From Fibrobacter sp. (GTDB lineage: Bacteria > Fibrobacterota > Fibrobacteria > Fibrobacterales > Fibrobacteraceae): a DNA stretch of 62,708 bases. A model generated the notes under the pieces. That model was not told the origin of the DNA, did no database searches, and worked only from the letters and a program-made list of their open reading frames with translations. Position numbers and translations under genes: made by a program. The DNA lies in assembly GCA_024398965.1 (NCBI GenBank), contig JAKSIF010000015.1, positions 1 through 62,708 of the forward strand, read 5' to 3'. Below are positions 15,518 through 24,903 of the stretch, in pieces; the first letter of the stretch is position 1; the number at the start of each line of letters is the position of its first letter.

Positions 15518-17935
15518 ATGTTCTCCCTCTTTGCAAAAATTACCAAGAGAATCGCGCAATATCCCAAGGCGATCATAGCAGTCCTTGCCATACTTGGTCT
15601 TTTATGCATCTATCCCATCAACCACTTGCGATGGGAAATCCAGCTACAAGATGTCCTTAAGGGCAACGAAGTCCAAACCGACGTTCAAAAAATCGAGGAT
15701 GCTTTCGGAGGTCTGGGCAGCCTTACGGTTATCCTGAGTTCCGGCGACAGCCTAGCCAACTATGATCTTGCCCATAGCTTTGCGGAAACCTTCGCCAGGG
15801 ATTCCCTTGTCCACTTCATCGACTACACCGCCGATGTCGACTTTTTCAAGAAGAACCGTCTTCTTTATGCCAGCGAAGACGACCTGGAAAAGGTCATTGA
15901 AAGCATCGAGGAAACCCGCAGCAAGATCATTCTGCAGAACAATCCTTTCTTTGTAAGCCTGGATTCTACAGAAGAGAATCATTCTGATTCCGTCCCGAGG
16001 AACATTATCGAGGAGATCGAAGCCAAGTATTTCAAGAATCTCCAGCAGGGATATTCCAATCAAAACGGAACCATCAGGATTATTGACATCTACCCGACCA
16101 AGTCCTTGACAGACCTGAAAAGCAATCGAGAGCTTTACGCCAGCGTGGCCTACTTCATGAAAACCAACGCGGAAGCCCGAGGGATCAAGGTTCTCTATAC
16201 AGGCGAAGTCTACGATTCGGTACGAACCGGGAAAAAGCTCCTGCCGGAGGCAAAGATTGCCGGAGGATTCGCCGCGCTTATCATCCTGATTCTACTGATC
16301 CTGCATTTCTACAAGCAGCCCCAGCTCATTGCGATTTCTGCTTTGCCCATGGCATTGCCTGCTGTATTTACCCTGGCTCTGACATACCTGATCTTTGGAA
16401 GAATCTGTCTGTTTACCCTCCCCCTGGCACTGCTACTGCCGGGACACGCCTGCCAGATAAACACCCATGTACTGGCCCGTTACTTCAAGGAACGTCAGAA
16501 CAACCTGGGGCCTGTCCTTAGCGTCGAAAGCGCCATCCTTGGAATCATCCCTACGGTGGCGGCATCCTCACTGATCATGGCGGCCCTATTTGCTTCCCTC
16601 ATCATCATCCCTCTTCCTGGCCTTAGGGAGTTCGGTGTAATGGGTGCCATCGGAACCATACTCAACCTGACCGTCTGTCCCCTACTGTCTACGTCCCTGC
16701 TGCAATTCCTCCAGCGTAAAAAGACATTCAGCATCATGGGAACGCCCTATACGCGAGTCCGAAAAATCAAGCTTTTGCCCAACGCCGTGAACTGGGTCAT
16801 CATCATCACCCTCAGCATCATCAGCCTGTCGGGAATCCTGTATAGCGGCAACAACTTGAAGTTCCGTTACGACTTCAAGAAGATGGACATCCAGCACAAT
16901 AAGGCCGAGGCAGATTCCCTAATAAGCGAAACCGGATTCTCCCCCTACGATCCGGTCATCATCATGTTGCCGGACTCTTCCTACAATGACGACCTACTCC
17001 AGGATATCAGCCATCTGCAGGAACGAGGCGTTATTCCCGACATCGAGAAGGTGTTCACTCAGTACCAGTTCATGCCCAAGCTTTCCAAGCAGAAATCCGA
17101 GCAGGTTCAACAGCTGAAAAAGCTTGCAACTCCGGAAGTCCTATCCAGGCTCAGTACCAGTGACAGCGCAAACATAGTCGAGATGCTGGAAAACTACGAC
17201 AGCGACGTCAAGGACTTCGAGCTCTCCGAAAACATCCGACGCAAGTTCTCCGACAGGAACGGCAATTCCGGAGTCTTCGCCTTTATCATTCCCAGCAGCA
17301 ATTCCGAAAACGGTCTTTACTGCAGACACGTCACTTCCCAGATTAGAAAACTGGAAGGTGTTCAAGACAAGAAATTCAAGGTGTACGGCACTCCTATCCT
17401 AAGGGCCTCGGTACTGGACGCCATTCTAGCCAACCTGGACAAGTCCATATTCCTCGGGACAATCCTGCTTTGGATTATTCTCCTGCTTTACTACAACAAA
17501 TTGAGCCGCGCCTTCTTTACCATCTTGCCAGCCCTGTTCTCCATGAGCTGGCTTACCATCACGATCCACTTTAACAACATCCATCTTTCGGCATACAGTT
17601 CCCTTGCCTACATCCTGCTTATTGGAACCAGTGTTGACGGTTCACTACAGTTGTGGGCGGCTTACTACGAGAAGCAACGCGGTACAGCCCTGACCGTATT
17701 GCAAAACAATCTTTCTTCTATTATCGTTGCACAGTTGGCCACCTTCATTGGAACCTTCGCCTTGCTATTCTCCTCCCATCCGGGAATCAGAAGCATGGGT
17801 GAAATTTCCCTGATCGGACTTGTGTGCATATTCATTTCCCAGTTTACAATATTCCCCTTAATTGCAGGGACCCTGGACCAGTACAGGGTTATCAAAAAGA
17901 TAAGGCTCAGACATGGCAAAACCTCTCTCCACTAG
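15518..17935 (+). CDS. RND/MMPL-family exporter
   Basis: About 805 residues with the duplicated RND layout: helix 1 (IIAVLAILGLLCIYPI), a large periplasmic loop, a five-helix bundle (about 250-420: GGFAALIILILLILHFY, LTLALTYLIFG), then the second half with helix ITLSIISLSGILYSG, another periplasmic loop and a second bundle (ILLWIILLLYYNK, YSSLAYILLIGTSVDGSLQLW). This is the MMPL/HpnN type with few cofactors, often moving lipids or hopanoids. Start ATG 15518 follows AGAGG; the open frame reaches back to 15407, but the upstream part overlaps the divergent gene's signal region. The last 23 bp overlap the aminotransferase gene. Confidence 0.8.
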   Translation: MFSLFAKITKRIAQYPKAIIAVLAILGLLCIYPINHLRWEIQLQDVLKGNEVQTDVQKIEDAFGGLGSLTVILSSGDSLANYDLAHSFAETFARDSLVHFIDYTADVDFFKKNRLLYASEDDLEKVIESIEETRSKIILQNNPFFVSLDSTEENHSDSVPRNIIEEIEAKYFKNLQQGYSNQNGTIRIIDIYPTKSLTDLKSNRELYASVAYFMKTNAEARGIKVLYTGEVYDSVRTGKKLLPEAKIAGGFAALIILILLILHFYKQPQLIAISALPMALPAVFTLALTYLIFGRICLFTLPLALLLPGHACQINTHVLARYFKERQNNLGPVLSVESAILGIIPTVAASSLIMAALFASLIIIPLPGLREFGVMGAIGTILNLTVCPLLSTSLLQFLQRKKTFSIMGTPYTRVRKIKLLPNAVNWVIIITLSIISLSGILYSGNNLKFRYDFKKMDIQHNKAEADSLISETGFSPYDPVIIMLPDSSYNDDLLQDISHLQERGVIPDIEKVFTQYQFMPKLSKQKSEQVQQLKKLATPEVLSRLSTSDSANIVEMLENYDSDVKDFELSENIRRKFSDRNGNSGVFAFIIPSSNSENGLYCRHVTSQIRKLEGVQDKKFKVYGTPILRASVLDAILANLDKSIFLGTILLWIILLLYYNKLSRAFFTILPALFSMSWLTITIHFNNIHLSAYSSLAYILLIGTSVDGSLQLWAAYYEKQRGTALTVLQNNLSSIIVAQLATFIGTFALLFSSHPGIRSMGEISLIGLVCIFISQFTIFPLIAGTLDQYRVIKKIRLRHGKTSLH

Positions 17936-19109
17936 AACATTGAACATCGCCGCCAGCTTGACGGTTGCAATTGACACCTTGGCAAAGCAGATGATCGCCG
18001 ACGGCAAGGACGTGGTAAGCCTCGGCGCAGGCGAACCGGATTTCGGAACCCCCGCCCCCATCCAGGAAGGCGCATGCAAGGCCATCCACGAAGGCAAGAC
18101 CCGCTACACCGCTCCCGTTGGCATCATGGACGTTCGCAAAGCGGTTGCCAACAAGCTTAAGGTGGAGAACGGACTCAACTACAAGCCCGAACAGATTATC
18201 ATGACCAGCGGGGCCAAGCATGCAGTATTCAACTCCCTGGCGGCCCTCGTCAATCCTGGCGATGAAGTGATCATTCCCGCCCCTTACTGGGTAACCTACC
18301 CGGAACTGGTGAAATGGCTTGGCGGTACTCCGGTCTTTGTCCAGGCAACCAAGGACGCCAACTTCAAGATTACTGCGGAACAGCTTAAGGCAGCCTGCAC
18401 CGAAAAGACCAAGGCCATCCTGCTGAACAACCCCTGCAACCCCACCGGCGCCGTCTATACCAAGGAAGAATTGGCCGCACTCGCCAAGGTAATTGTCGAA
18501 GAGGACATCTACTGCATCTCCGACGAAGTCTACGAATACTTTGTCTACGACACCGAGTTTGTATCCGCCGCAGCATTCCCCGGCATGGAAGAAAGGACAA
18601 TCGTGATCAACGGTTTCTCCAAGTCCCACTGCATGACCGGATGGCGCATCGGCTACGATGCCGCCCCGGCTGAAATCGCAAAGATCATCGGAAAGATCCA
18701 GGGACAGGCAACTCACCATCCCAGCAACGTGGCTCAGTACGCAGCCCTTGCTGCACTCGAAATGGACAAGAGCAACGTGGAAGCCATGCAGAAGGCTTTC
18801 CGCAAGCGTCGCGATTACATGCTGAAGCGCACGGCAGAGATTTTGCCGGTTCCGGCTCATGCTCCCGAAGGTGCGTTCTACCTGTTCGCTCCCGTAGATT
18901 GCTTCTACGGCAAGAAAACTCCCGAGGGAAAGGTCATCGGCGGTTCCATCGAACTTTGCGAATACCTGCTGCAGAGCCAGGGCCTTGCCATTGTGCCGGG
19001 CGCCGCCTTCGGTGACGACACCTGCGTTCGTTTTTCCTATGCGGCAAGCGACGAGACTTTGGAAAAAGCCTGCAACCGATTCATTGCGGGCTTGAAGGCT
19101 TTGGCATAA
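17913..19109 (+). CDS. aspartate aminotransferase, class I PLP enzyme
   Basis: 398 residues, fold-type I. Recognised blocks are VVSLGAGEPDFGTPAPIQEG, the cofactor-binding LLNNPCNPTGAVYTKEEL, CISDEVYEYFVYD (Asp and Tyr to the cofactor ring), the Schiff-base lysine in INGFSKSHCMTGWRIGY, and the C-terminal Arg in DDTCVRFSYA that binds the substrate carboxylate. It should interconvert aspartate and oxaloacetate with glutamate/2-oxoglutarate; related subgroup Ib members also act on prephenate or aromatic acids. It overlaps the exporter gene by 23 bp, so it is likely co-transcribed, though the functions are unrelated. Confidence 0.93.
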   Translation: MAKPLSTRTLNIAASLTVAIDTLAKQMIADGKDVVSLGAGEPDFGTPAPIQEGACKAIHEGKTRYTAPVGIMDVRKAVANKLKVENGLNYKPEQIIMTSGAKHAVFNSLAALVNPGDEVIIPAPYWVTYPELVKWLGGTPVFVQATKDANFKITAEQLKAACTEKTKAILLNNPCNPTGAVYTKEELAALAKVIVEEDIYCISDEVYEYFVYDTEFVSAAAFPGMEERTIVINGFSKSHCMTGWRIGYDAAPAEIAKIIGKIQGQATHHPSNVAQYAALAALEMDKSNVEAMQKAFRKRRDYMLKRTAEILPVPAHAPEGAFYLFAPVDCFYGKKTPEGKVIGGSIELCEYLLQSQGLAIVPGAAFGDDTCVRFSYAASDETLEKACNRFIAGLKALA

Positions 19110-19185
19110 GGATGATAGGCTCGTGACTCCAGATTCGAGATTCGAAGCCCATTATTCATTGTTAATTGTTAATAGTTAATTGTTA

Positions 19186-21351
19186 ATGCAATCATTTAGA
19201 ATCATCAACGTAGAATCCGGCAAGGCTTTTACCATTGGGCGAAAGTCTGACAACAGCCTGGTACTGGACAACCTTATGGTTTCCAGGTATCACGCTGTCA
19301 TCCAGAAGGAAGATACTGCGCAAGATGGTTGCAACAAATGGATGCTCACCAGCCTGACGGGAAATAGCGTGACCCAAGTCAACGGGAAGTCTATTCCCGA
19401 GGGGCACGACAACTCCACGGAAATTCAGGACGGAGATGTCATCCTGATTGGTCCTATACAGCTGCGGTCCACCCTCAGGGGCGACAAGCTTTCACTTTTG
19501 GTGATGGACTCCGTGGACACGGACCTAGTACAAAGCTGGCCCTTGAATTCCCAATGGAAAACACTGGACGACGAAGGCGGCCACATAAATCTCCCTCAGG
19601 GAACCTGCGCAAGGCTTACCGAGATCAGCGGAGAGAACGGCGAAAAGATCCTGGTGGCCCAAGTCAGTTTCAAGGAAAAGGTCGTTAGCCCTCAGGGAAA
19701 ACAGAAAAAGATTGTATCCCTGCAGAAGGGAGAATCCATACGTCTACCCGGATGCAAGATCCAGTTTGACATCACCGGCGGAGAAGGTGAAATCACCTGC
19801 AAGAACCAGCCCTACGGATTCAGCGTAAAGGCCGCAGGCCTTGATGTATTCGCCGGAAAAAAACAGCTGCTGACAAGCATCAACTTTCAGCTTCCCGCCG
19901 GAGAGATTCTTGCCATCATCGGACGTTCCGGACAGGGAAAGTCTACACTCCTGCGACTGCTCCAGGGCATTAACCGCAGTGGAGAAAAGTCCGCTGTAAG
20001 CATCGGCGGGCTGGACTACCGTAACGAAGAAATCCGCAAGCACATCGCCTTTTTGGAGCAGGATCCCGAATTACGTAAGGACCTGACTGTAAAGGAAACG
20101 CTTCTTGACGGCGGACGGATCAGCATGAACCGTCACGAATACAAGGCCGGCGTCCAAGGGCGACTGGAAAAGTTCTGCGAACTTTTCGGGCTGAGCGGAC
20201 GGATGGACAATGCGGTAAGGACGCTCAGCGGCGGCGAAATGCGCCGCGTCGCCCTCGCCCGCGAGCTCATGGGAAACCCTGGGCTTATTATCCTTGACGA
20301 GCCCCTATCCGGCCTCGATCCCTACAACTCAAAAATACTCTGTACCCACCTGAAGCAATTGGCCTTCCTAGGTCACACCGTAATCCTTACCACTCATAGC
20401 TACGAGGCTCTGGAAATCGCAGACAAGGTCCTGGTCATCCACAACGGCGAGCAGGCTTTCTATGGTCAACCTAGGGAATGCTACAGTTTTTTCAACACCA
20501 GGGACCCAGAAGAAATCCTTTCCAGACTGAACCAGGATTCTTCCACCCTCTGGCTGGAACACACCCGCAAAAATACCCTACGACTGGATACACCCCACCA
20601 GGGAAACAACGGCAATTTCTACTTCACAAAGACCAGGCTCTCCCCCACATTCCTTTACAAGGTGGGCCTCACAGCCAAGCAGTGGTTCCGCGACAAGGGC
20701 AAGTTCACAGCCCTGCTGCTGCAGCCCCTAGTTATCGGCTTTCTTTTCTCCCAGATATTCTCCGACCTGTCGTCACTCTGGATTGTATCCTTCGCCTTGA
20801 TCCTTTCCGCCAACTGGCTGGCACTTTCCCTTTCCATCCGTGAGATTGTCCAGGAAAAAGAAATCCTCCTTAACGAATTCCGGAAGGGTGTTCCCGTGGT
20901 TACCACCCTCTGCGCAAAGCTTTTCCTGCCCATGGTTGTAGCCTGGATTCAAACACTAGTGGTATTCGCCTTCGTCAACTTCCGCATGACCCTCCACGTT
21001 CCGGTACCGTTACTGCTATTGACCTTGCTGACCATGGTGATTCCACCCATAACCGTAGGTCTTGCAGTCAGCGCATTCTCCAGAAACGCCGGACAGGCAA
21101 ACGCCCTCCTGCCCCTGCTGATTATACCCCAGGTTGCCTTGGCCGGAGCCCTGGTTCCCCTGGACCAGATGTTACCCATCGGCAGGGCCCTATCCTACGT
21201 TATTTGGTCCCGATACAACCAAAGTAGCCTTACACACCTATTATTGGATCAGCAGGACCCCATAGAAAACACTTTGTTGGCCCTTGCCATCGCTTTAGGT
21301 TTTTATATTGTGATGGTAATTAAAATATTCAGCATCAAGAAAGCAAAATGA
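19186..21351 (+). CDS. FHA-domain ABC transporter, fused ATPase and permease
   Basis: 721 residues. Residues about 1-90 form an FHA domain (FTIGRKSDNSLVLDNLMVSRYHAVIQ, the phosphothreonine-binding Gly-Arg, Ser-Arg-x-His pattern). A second beta-rich stretch follows (115-225). The ABC ATPase has Walker A GRSGQGKSTLL (about 245), signature LSGGEMRRVALAREL (about 346) and Walker B LIILDEPLSGLDP (about 367). From about 510 there are six hydrophobic segments of an ABC-2 permease. The layout matches FHA-gated half-transporters (human ABCG-like order). The kinase gene starts inside its stop codon (ATGA), suggesting that the kinase phosphorylates the partner recognised by the FHA domain. The start ATG lacks a clear AGGAG and follows TTAATTGTTA repeats. 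Confidence 0.87.
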   Translation: MQSFRIINVESGKAFTIGRKSDNSLVLDNLMVSRYHAVIQKEDTAQDGCNKWMLTSLTGNSVTQVNGKSIPEGHDNSTEIQDGDVILIGPIQLRSTLRGDKLSLLVMDSVDTDLVQSWPLNSQWKTLDDEGGHINLPQGTCARLTEISGENGEKILVAQVSFKEKVVSPQGKQKKIVSLQKGESIRLPGCKIQFDITGGEGEITCKNQPYGFSVKAAGLDVFAGKKQLLTSINFQLPAGEILAIIGRSGQGKSTLLRLLQGINRSGEKSAVSIGGLDYRNEEIRKHIAFLEQDPELRKDLTVKETLLDGGRISMNRHEYKAGVQGRLEKFCELFGLSGRMDNAVRTLSGGEMRRVALARELMGNPGLIILDEPLSGLDPYNSKILCTHLKQLAFLGHTVILTTHSYEALEIADKVLVIHNGEQAFYGQPRECYSFFNTRDPEEILSRLNQDSSTLWLEHTRKNTLRLDTPHQGNNGNFYFTKTRLSPTFLYKVGLTAKQWFRDKGKFTALLLQPLVIGFLFSQIFSDLSSLWIVSFALILSANWLALSLSIREIVQEKEILLNEFRKGVPVVTTLCAKLFLPMVVAWIQTLVVFAFVNFRMTLHVPVPLLLLTLLTMVIPPITVGLAVSAFSRNAGQANALLPLLIIPQVALAGALVPLDQMLPIGRALSYVIWSRYNQSSLTHLLLDQQDPIENTLLALAIALGFYIVMVIKIFSIKKAK

Positions 21352-22850
21352 TCGCACCGCAGAAACCTGAAATTTTTCCTCGTCCATTCAACGAAAACTA
21401 CGACCTTCTCGGCACCTTGGGAAAAGGCGGCATGGGAAACGTCTACAAGGCCATGGACAAGAGGCTGAAGCGTGAAGTTGCTTTTAAGATCCTGGACGCC
21501 TCCTCCGACGAGGAAGCCATCAAGCGCTTCTACATGGAAGCCCAGGCCATGAAGGAACTGGACCACCAGAACATCGTTCATGTGTTCGACTTCGGTCAGC
21601 AGAACAATCAACTGTTCATTTCCATGACATACGTCCAAGGCACCAACCTTTCAGAGATTCTCCACAACAAGGAACAGCTCTCTTTCGAGGCCATCGAGGT
21701 CATTATCCGCCAGATTGCCCGCGGTCTTCTCTATGCCCACAGCAAGGGAATCGTACATCGTGACGTAAAGCCCTCCAACATCATGCTGACCCGCGACAAC
21801 CGCGTGTACATCATGGACTTCGGCATTTCCTACGTCCAGGAAATGGAAAAGGACCGTCTGACCCGTACCGGCATGACCATGGGAACTCCCGAATACATGA
21901 GCCCCGAGCAGTGCCACGGCGACAGCGTCACCCTGCAGTCTGACATCTACAGCATGGGCGTCATCCTGTACGAAATGACATGCGGACGCCTGCCCTTCGA
22001 AGGCAACCGCCCTGTGGAAATCGCCCTGAAGCACGTTCAGGAACAGCCTCCTGCACCCGCCCAGTTCCGCAAGGACATGCCCCCGGGACTTACTGAACTG
22101 ATTCTCAAGTGCCTCAAGAAGAAATTGAACGAACGTTTCCATGACATGCAGGAATTCCTGGATGCCTGCGACCAGGTTTTCGGAGCTGGAAGCGACAGAC
22201 AACGACTTACCGGAAGCCACACTCCGCTGCGCCGCCGCACTGTGTCCATTTCCGATACGGTTACAAGGATTTCTCCCAAGGCTCGAGCCCTCCAGAAGAA
22301 ACTTGCCGCACTGACAATCTTCATCTTCCCCATCATCATCATGCTGCTTATCCTGCTGATGCTTACCCATAAGCCGGAAAGCACACTCCGTGAACTTGAA
22401 TGGACAGATGCCCTCGGCAACTACGAGACAAAGGCCTTGGAAGTGGACCAGTCCAAGGGCTACCCATTGTCCAACCTGAGCGACGACGACCTTACTACGG
22501 CATGGCTCTACACCAAGCCCCAAAAACCCCAGAATCCGGTGCTGACCCTGTACTTTGAGAACAATGCCATCGTTACCCATTTCGGTATCGCCATCGGTTA
22601 CCAGCGTTCCGTTGACGATGCTTTCGGTGACCGTTTCCGCATCTTCAAGAAGCCAAAGACAATCACCATCGAGACCAAGGATGGCTTTAAGCAGAAGGTA
22701 AAGCTCGAGAACATCAAGGGTATGCAGTATCCCAACATCCAGGCAATGGAAACCACGGAACTGAAAATCTACCTGGATGATGTCTACGAGGCCGAAAACG
22801 AAGACTTCGCCATTTCGGAAATCCGCTTGCTGGGCATGGAACTTCCTTAA
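21348..22850 (+). CDS. membrane Ser/Thr protein kinase with extracytoplasmic beta-sandwich domain
   Basis: 500 residues. The kinase domain (about 17-275) is complete: glycine loop LGKGGMGNVYKAM, lysine in VAFKIL, catalytic HRDVKPSNIMLT, magnesium-binding MDFGIS, and activation segment GTPEYMSPEQC. A basic linker leads to one membrane helix (about 320-340, IFPIIIMLLILLML). The external 155 residues (YPLSNLSDDDLTTAWLY, LTLYFENNAIVTHFGIAIGY, FAISEIRLLGM) resemble a discoidin-like/NADase-type glycan-binding beta-sandwich, so it may sense a wall or extracellular ligand. Coupled to the FHA-ABC gene by a 4-bp overlap; the two likely work as one signalling-transport unit. Kinase call is certain, the external domain is inferred from strand pattern. 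Confidence 0.9.
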   Translation: MIAPQKPEIFPRPFNENYDLLGTLGKGGMGNVYKAMDKRLKREVAFKILDASSDEEAIKRFYMEAQAMKELDHQNIVHVFDFGQQNNQLFISMTYVQGTNLSEILHNKEQLSFEAIEVIIRQIARGLLYAHSKGIVHRDVKPSNIMLTRDNRVYIMDFGISYVQEMEKDRLTRTGMTMGTPEYMSPEQCHGDSVTLQSDIYSMGVILYEMTCGRLPFEGNRPVEIALKHVQEQPPAPAQFRKDMPPGLTELILKCLKKKLNERFHDMQEFLDACDQVFGAGSDRQRLTGSHTPLRRRTVSISDTVTRISPKARALQKKLAALTIFIFPIIIMLLILLMLTHKPESTLRELEWTDALGNYETKALEVDQSKGYPLSNLSDDDLTTAWLYTKPQKPQNPVLTLYFENNAIVTHFGIAIGYQRSVDDAFGDRFRIFKKPKTITIETKDGFKQKVKLENIKGMQYPNIQAMETTELKIYLDDVYEAENEDFAISEIRLLGMELP

Positions 22851-22906
22851 TCTTTTTTAGTTCATACATCATTTCTTACATCGCCTAAGGGCGCGTTATT
22901 AGATTG

Positions 22907-22937
22907 AAAAGTTTTCCCCAAGGAGGGAAAGCTTTTT
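22907..22937 (+). terminator. terminator after the kinase gene
   Basis: AAAAGTTTTCCC pairs imperfectly with GGGAAAGCTTTT around the loop CAAGGA, followed by T-residues. It lies 57 bp after the kinase stop and 37 bp before the yraN start, so yraN probably has its own promoter or depends on read-through. Confidence 0.55.
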
Positions 22938-22973
22938 GCATATCGAACCACAAACCCAAGGAGCGAAGGAAAA

Positions 22974-23399
22974 ATGATTAAAAATAAGAACGCAGACACA
23001 AACAAAAAAGAAAACAAGTCCAAGGGTAACTTTATAGAATCCCTGGCTGCAGCCTACCTTAGGCGCTTAGGCTACGAGATTCTGGCACGCAATTACGCCT
23101 ACCGCGGAGGCGAGCTGGACATTGTGGCAAAAGACGGCAACACCATCGTTTTCGTGGAGGTAAAATCCGTGTGGAACAACCAGCAGGGAAATCCTGCGGC
23201 ACGTGTCAACCGCATGAAGCAGCAAAAGATCTGGCGCACCGCCTGCCATTACCTGCAGGAGAACAGGGCGGCGGCACCCAAGGGATTCGACCAGCCTTGC
23301 CGTTTCGACGTGCTCAGCGCAAGAGTCTACCAGAAGCCACTGCAGTTCAGCCACCTGAAAAATGCCTTCGAGGGAACACAAGTTATTCCGCAGTGCTAA
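22974..23399 (+). CDS. YraN-family endonuclease-like protein (UPF0102)
   Basis: 141 residues; the family core is visible: FIESLAAAYLRRLGYEILARNYAYRGGELDIVAKDGNTIVFVEVKS, where the Glu, Asp and Glu-x-Lys correspond to the PD-(D/E)XK nuclease triad, then RMKQQKIWRTACHYLQE and CRFDVLSAR. YraN proteins are conserved near rnhB, trmD and related genes and are presumed to cut branched DNA, though evidence is limited. AAGGAGCGAAGG upstream supports the start at 22974. The N-terminus is more Lys/Asn rich than usual. Confidence 0.88.
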   Translation: MIKNKNADTNKKENKSKGNFIESLAAAYLRRLGYEILARNYAYRGGELDIVAKDGNTIVFVEVKSVWNNQQGNPAARVNRMKQQKIWRTACHYLQENRAAAPKGFDQPCRFDVLSARVYQKPLQFSHLKNAFEGTQVIPQC

Positions 23400-23486
23400 G
23401 AATCCAGTGGAACAATTGCTCTCACATGGAACATTATTTTTGCAATTTTAATGCACAAATCCTCAAATTTTGTGTAAATTCAGCCT

Positions 23487-24086
23487 ATGCGATTCGAAGT
23501 ACATCCTCAAAATCCCCAGGCCCGCATCGTAAAGCTGGCCGCAGCCGCTCTCGAAGACGACGGTCTCGTACTGTACCCTACGGAATCCGGCTACGCCATC
23601 GGCTGTAACGCGGAATCCCCCAAGGCCATCCACAAGCTATACGCCCTCAAAAAGCCTATGAAGAAATTCTTCATGGCATTGATCATTCCGGACATTCGAA
23701 CCGCAACCGACTACGCCCGCGTAGACAATTTCGCCTTCAACATCATGAAGCCCCGCGTTCCCGGCCCCTTCACCTTCATTCTGCCGGCAGACCCCCACAT
23801 CGCCCGCCGCCTGGACGTGAAGCGCCCCGAAATCGGTGTCAGGATGCCTACCCACCCCTTCTTCCAGGAACTGTTCCAGCACTTCGACAAGCCCATCCTG
23901 AGCACCGCCGCAAAACTCAGCGACGAAGACATCTACGAACCCGACGATCTCTGGAAAACCTTCGAGCACTCCGTGGACATGATGGTGGACTGCGGCCCCA
24001 TCGAAATCCGCCCCACCAACATCATCAGCCTGGTGAACCATCACGAAGTTGAAATCATCCGCGGCGAACTGGACCCGGAGATGTAG
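23487..24086 (+). CDS. L-threonylcarbamoyladenylate synthase family protein (Sua5/YciO/YrdC)
   Basis: 199 residues with the YrdC fold signature: a Lys-rich start, GLVLYPTESGYAIGCNAESPKAIHKLYALKK (the KxRxx[ST] and nucleotide-binding region), FNIMKPRVPGPFTFILPA and VGVRMPTHPF-like IGVRMPTHPF, ending DMMVDCGP and PTNIISLVN. Members make threonylcarbamoyl-AMP for the t6A modification of ANN-decoding tRNAs; the shorter YciO branch may have another substrate and this sequence (ALKKPMKKFFMALI) is closer to YciO-like members. Stand-alone gene with no close neighbour downstream. Confidence 0.85.
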   Translation: MRFEVHPQNPQARIVKLAAAALEDDGLVLYPTESGYAIGCNAESPKAIHKLYALKKPMKKFFMALIIPDIRTATDYARVDNFAFNIMKPRVPGPFTFILPADPHIARRLDVKRPEIGVRMPTHPFFQELFQHFDKPILSTAAKLSDEDIYEPDDLWKTFEHSVDMMVDCGPIEIRPTNIISLVNHHEVEIIRGELDPEM

Positions 24087-24130
24087 AGCAAAGAGGCCGC
24101 GACATCATCCCAAGTGTAAATGGGATTGTC

Positions 24131-24193
24131 GTCATTCCGAGAAACATAAGCATTCTTCGTCATTCTGAGAGCCGCAGGCTCGAAGAATCCATA
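24131..24193. repeat. dispersed GTCATTCYGAG-type repeat in intergenic gap
   Basis: Within the 313-bp gap 24087-24399 there are two short copies of a motif related to GTCATTCTGAG...GAAGAATC: GTCATTCCGAGAAACATAAG followed by CATTCTTC, then GTCATTCTGAGAGCCGCAGG followed by CTCGAAGAATCC. A further fragment (GGATCCTTCAGGATGAC) is at 24342-24358. The rest of the gap has the terminator at 24294 and nothing else I recognise. Confidence 0.6.
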
Positions 24194-24293
24194 ACGAAAT
24201 TAGAACAAATCAAAATACAAATCCCTCCATGTTGGATTCACGCTTTCCAGCAATTCTATCTTGCGCACCCTTCTCCATAAAAACGAAGATACC

Positions 24294-24330
24294 AAAAAAG
24301 GACTGTCATTTGATGACAATCCTCTTTTTT
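24294..24330. terminator. bidirectional terminator between convergent genes
   Basis: AAAAAAGGA-C-TGTCAT and GATGACA-A-TCCTCTTTTTT form a strong hairpin with A and T runs on both sides. It lies between the Sua5/YciO gene (plus) and the fabZ-like gene (minus), so it can serve both. Confidence 0.8.
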
Positions 24331-24399
24331 ACTTATGTACTGGATCCTTCAGGATGACGTAACGCCGTTAACGAAACAGCATTCCCGCGCGGCAAGCCA

Positions 24400-24903
24400 C
24401 TAAACCATTGCAGCGCTGAATTCAGCTTCGGTCACCAGGTCTTCACCGATGAACACCTGACCGGCATACTTGAAGATGCCGCGGCGAGCCATGCGAAGGT
24501 CAGTGAGGCGAACCTTCAAAATGATATCGGTGGGAGGAATCACAGCCTTGCGGAAGCGGCAGTTTTCCACACCCATGAAAGCCGGGCGCTTGCCCACGGT
24601 CTTTTCTTCCATAGCAATCATGGTAAGGAGCGTTGCAGCCTGAGCCATAGATTCAATCTGGATCACGCCGGGCATCACCGGATTGCCAGGGAAATGACCC
24701 TTGAAGAAATCCTGTTCGCCAGTCACGTGCATGCGGCCCACCAGAGAAGGCGAATTTTCAGCAGTGCCATCACCAACGTTCAGTTCCAGGATTTCGTCAA
24801 CGAAAGCAAAGGGGAACTTCTGGGGAAGAACTTCGTGGCAAACATCTTCGCCGTAGAGAACGCCTTCTTTATCAGATTTTTTCAAAGAGTCCAGCAGAGA
24901 CAT
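24400..24903 (-). CDS. fabZ: 3-hydroxyacyl-ACP dehydratase, FabZ-like
   Basis: 167 residues, hotdog fold. The active-site segment HFPGNPVMPGVIQIESMAQA contains the catalytic His and the Glu that define FabZ. The N-terminal LPQKFPFAFVDEILEL corresponds to the usual LPHRYPFLLVDRVLE, with the first His changed to Gln. It dehydrates 3-hydroxyacyl-ACP in fatty acid synthesis and competes with lipid A synthesis for the same acyl-ACP. Its start lies 32 bp inside the lpxC gene, so both are coupled; in Bacteroidetes the same two activities are fused in a single protein. Confidence 0.9.
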   Translation of the reverse strand: MSLLDSLKKSDKEGVLYGEDVCHEVLPQKFPFAFVDEILELNVGDGTAENSPSLVGRMHVTGEQDFFKGHFPGNPVMPGVIQIESMAQAATLLTMIAMEEKTVGKRPAFMGVENCRFRKAVIPPTDIILKVRLTDLRMARRGIFKYAGQVFIGEDLVTEAEFSAAMV

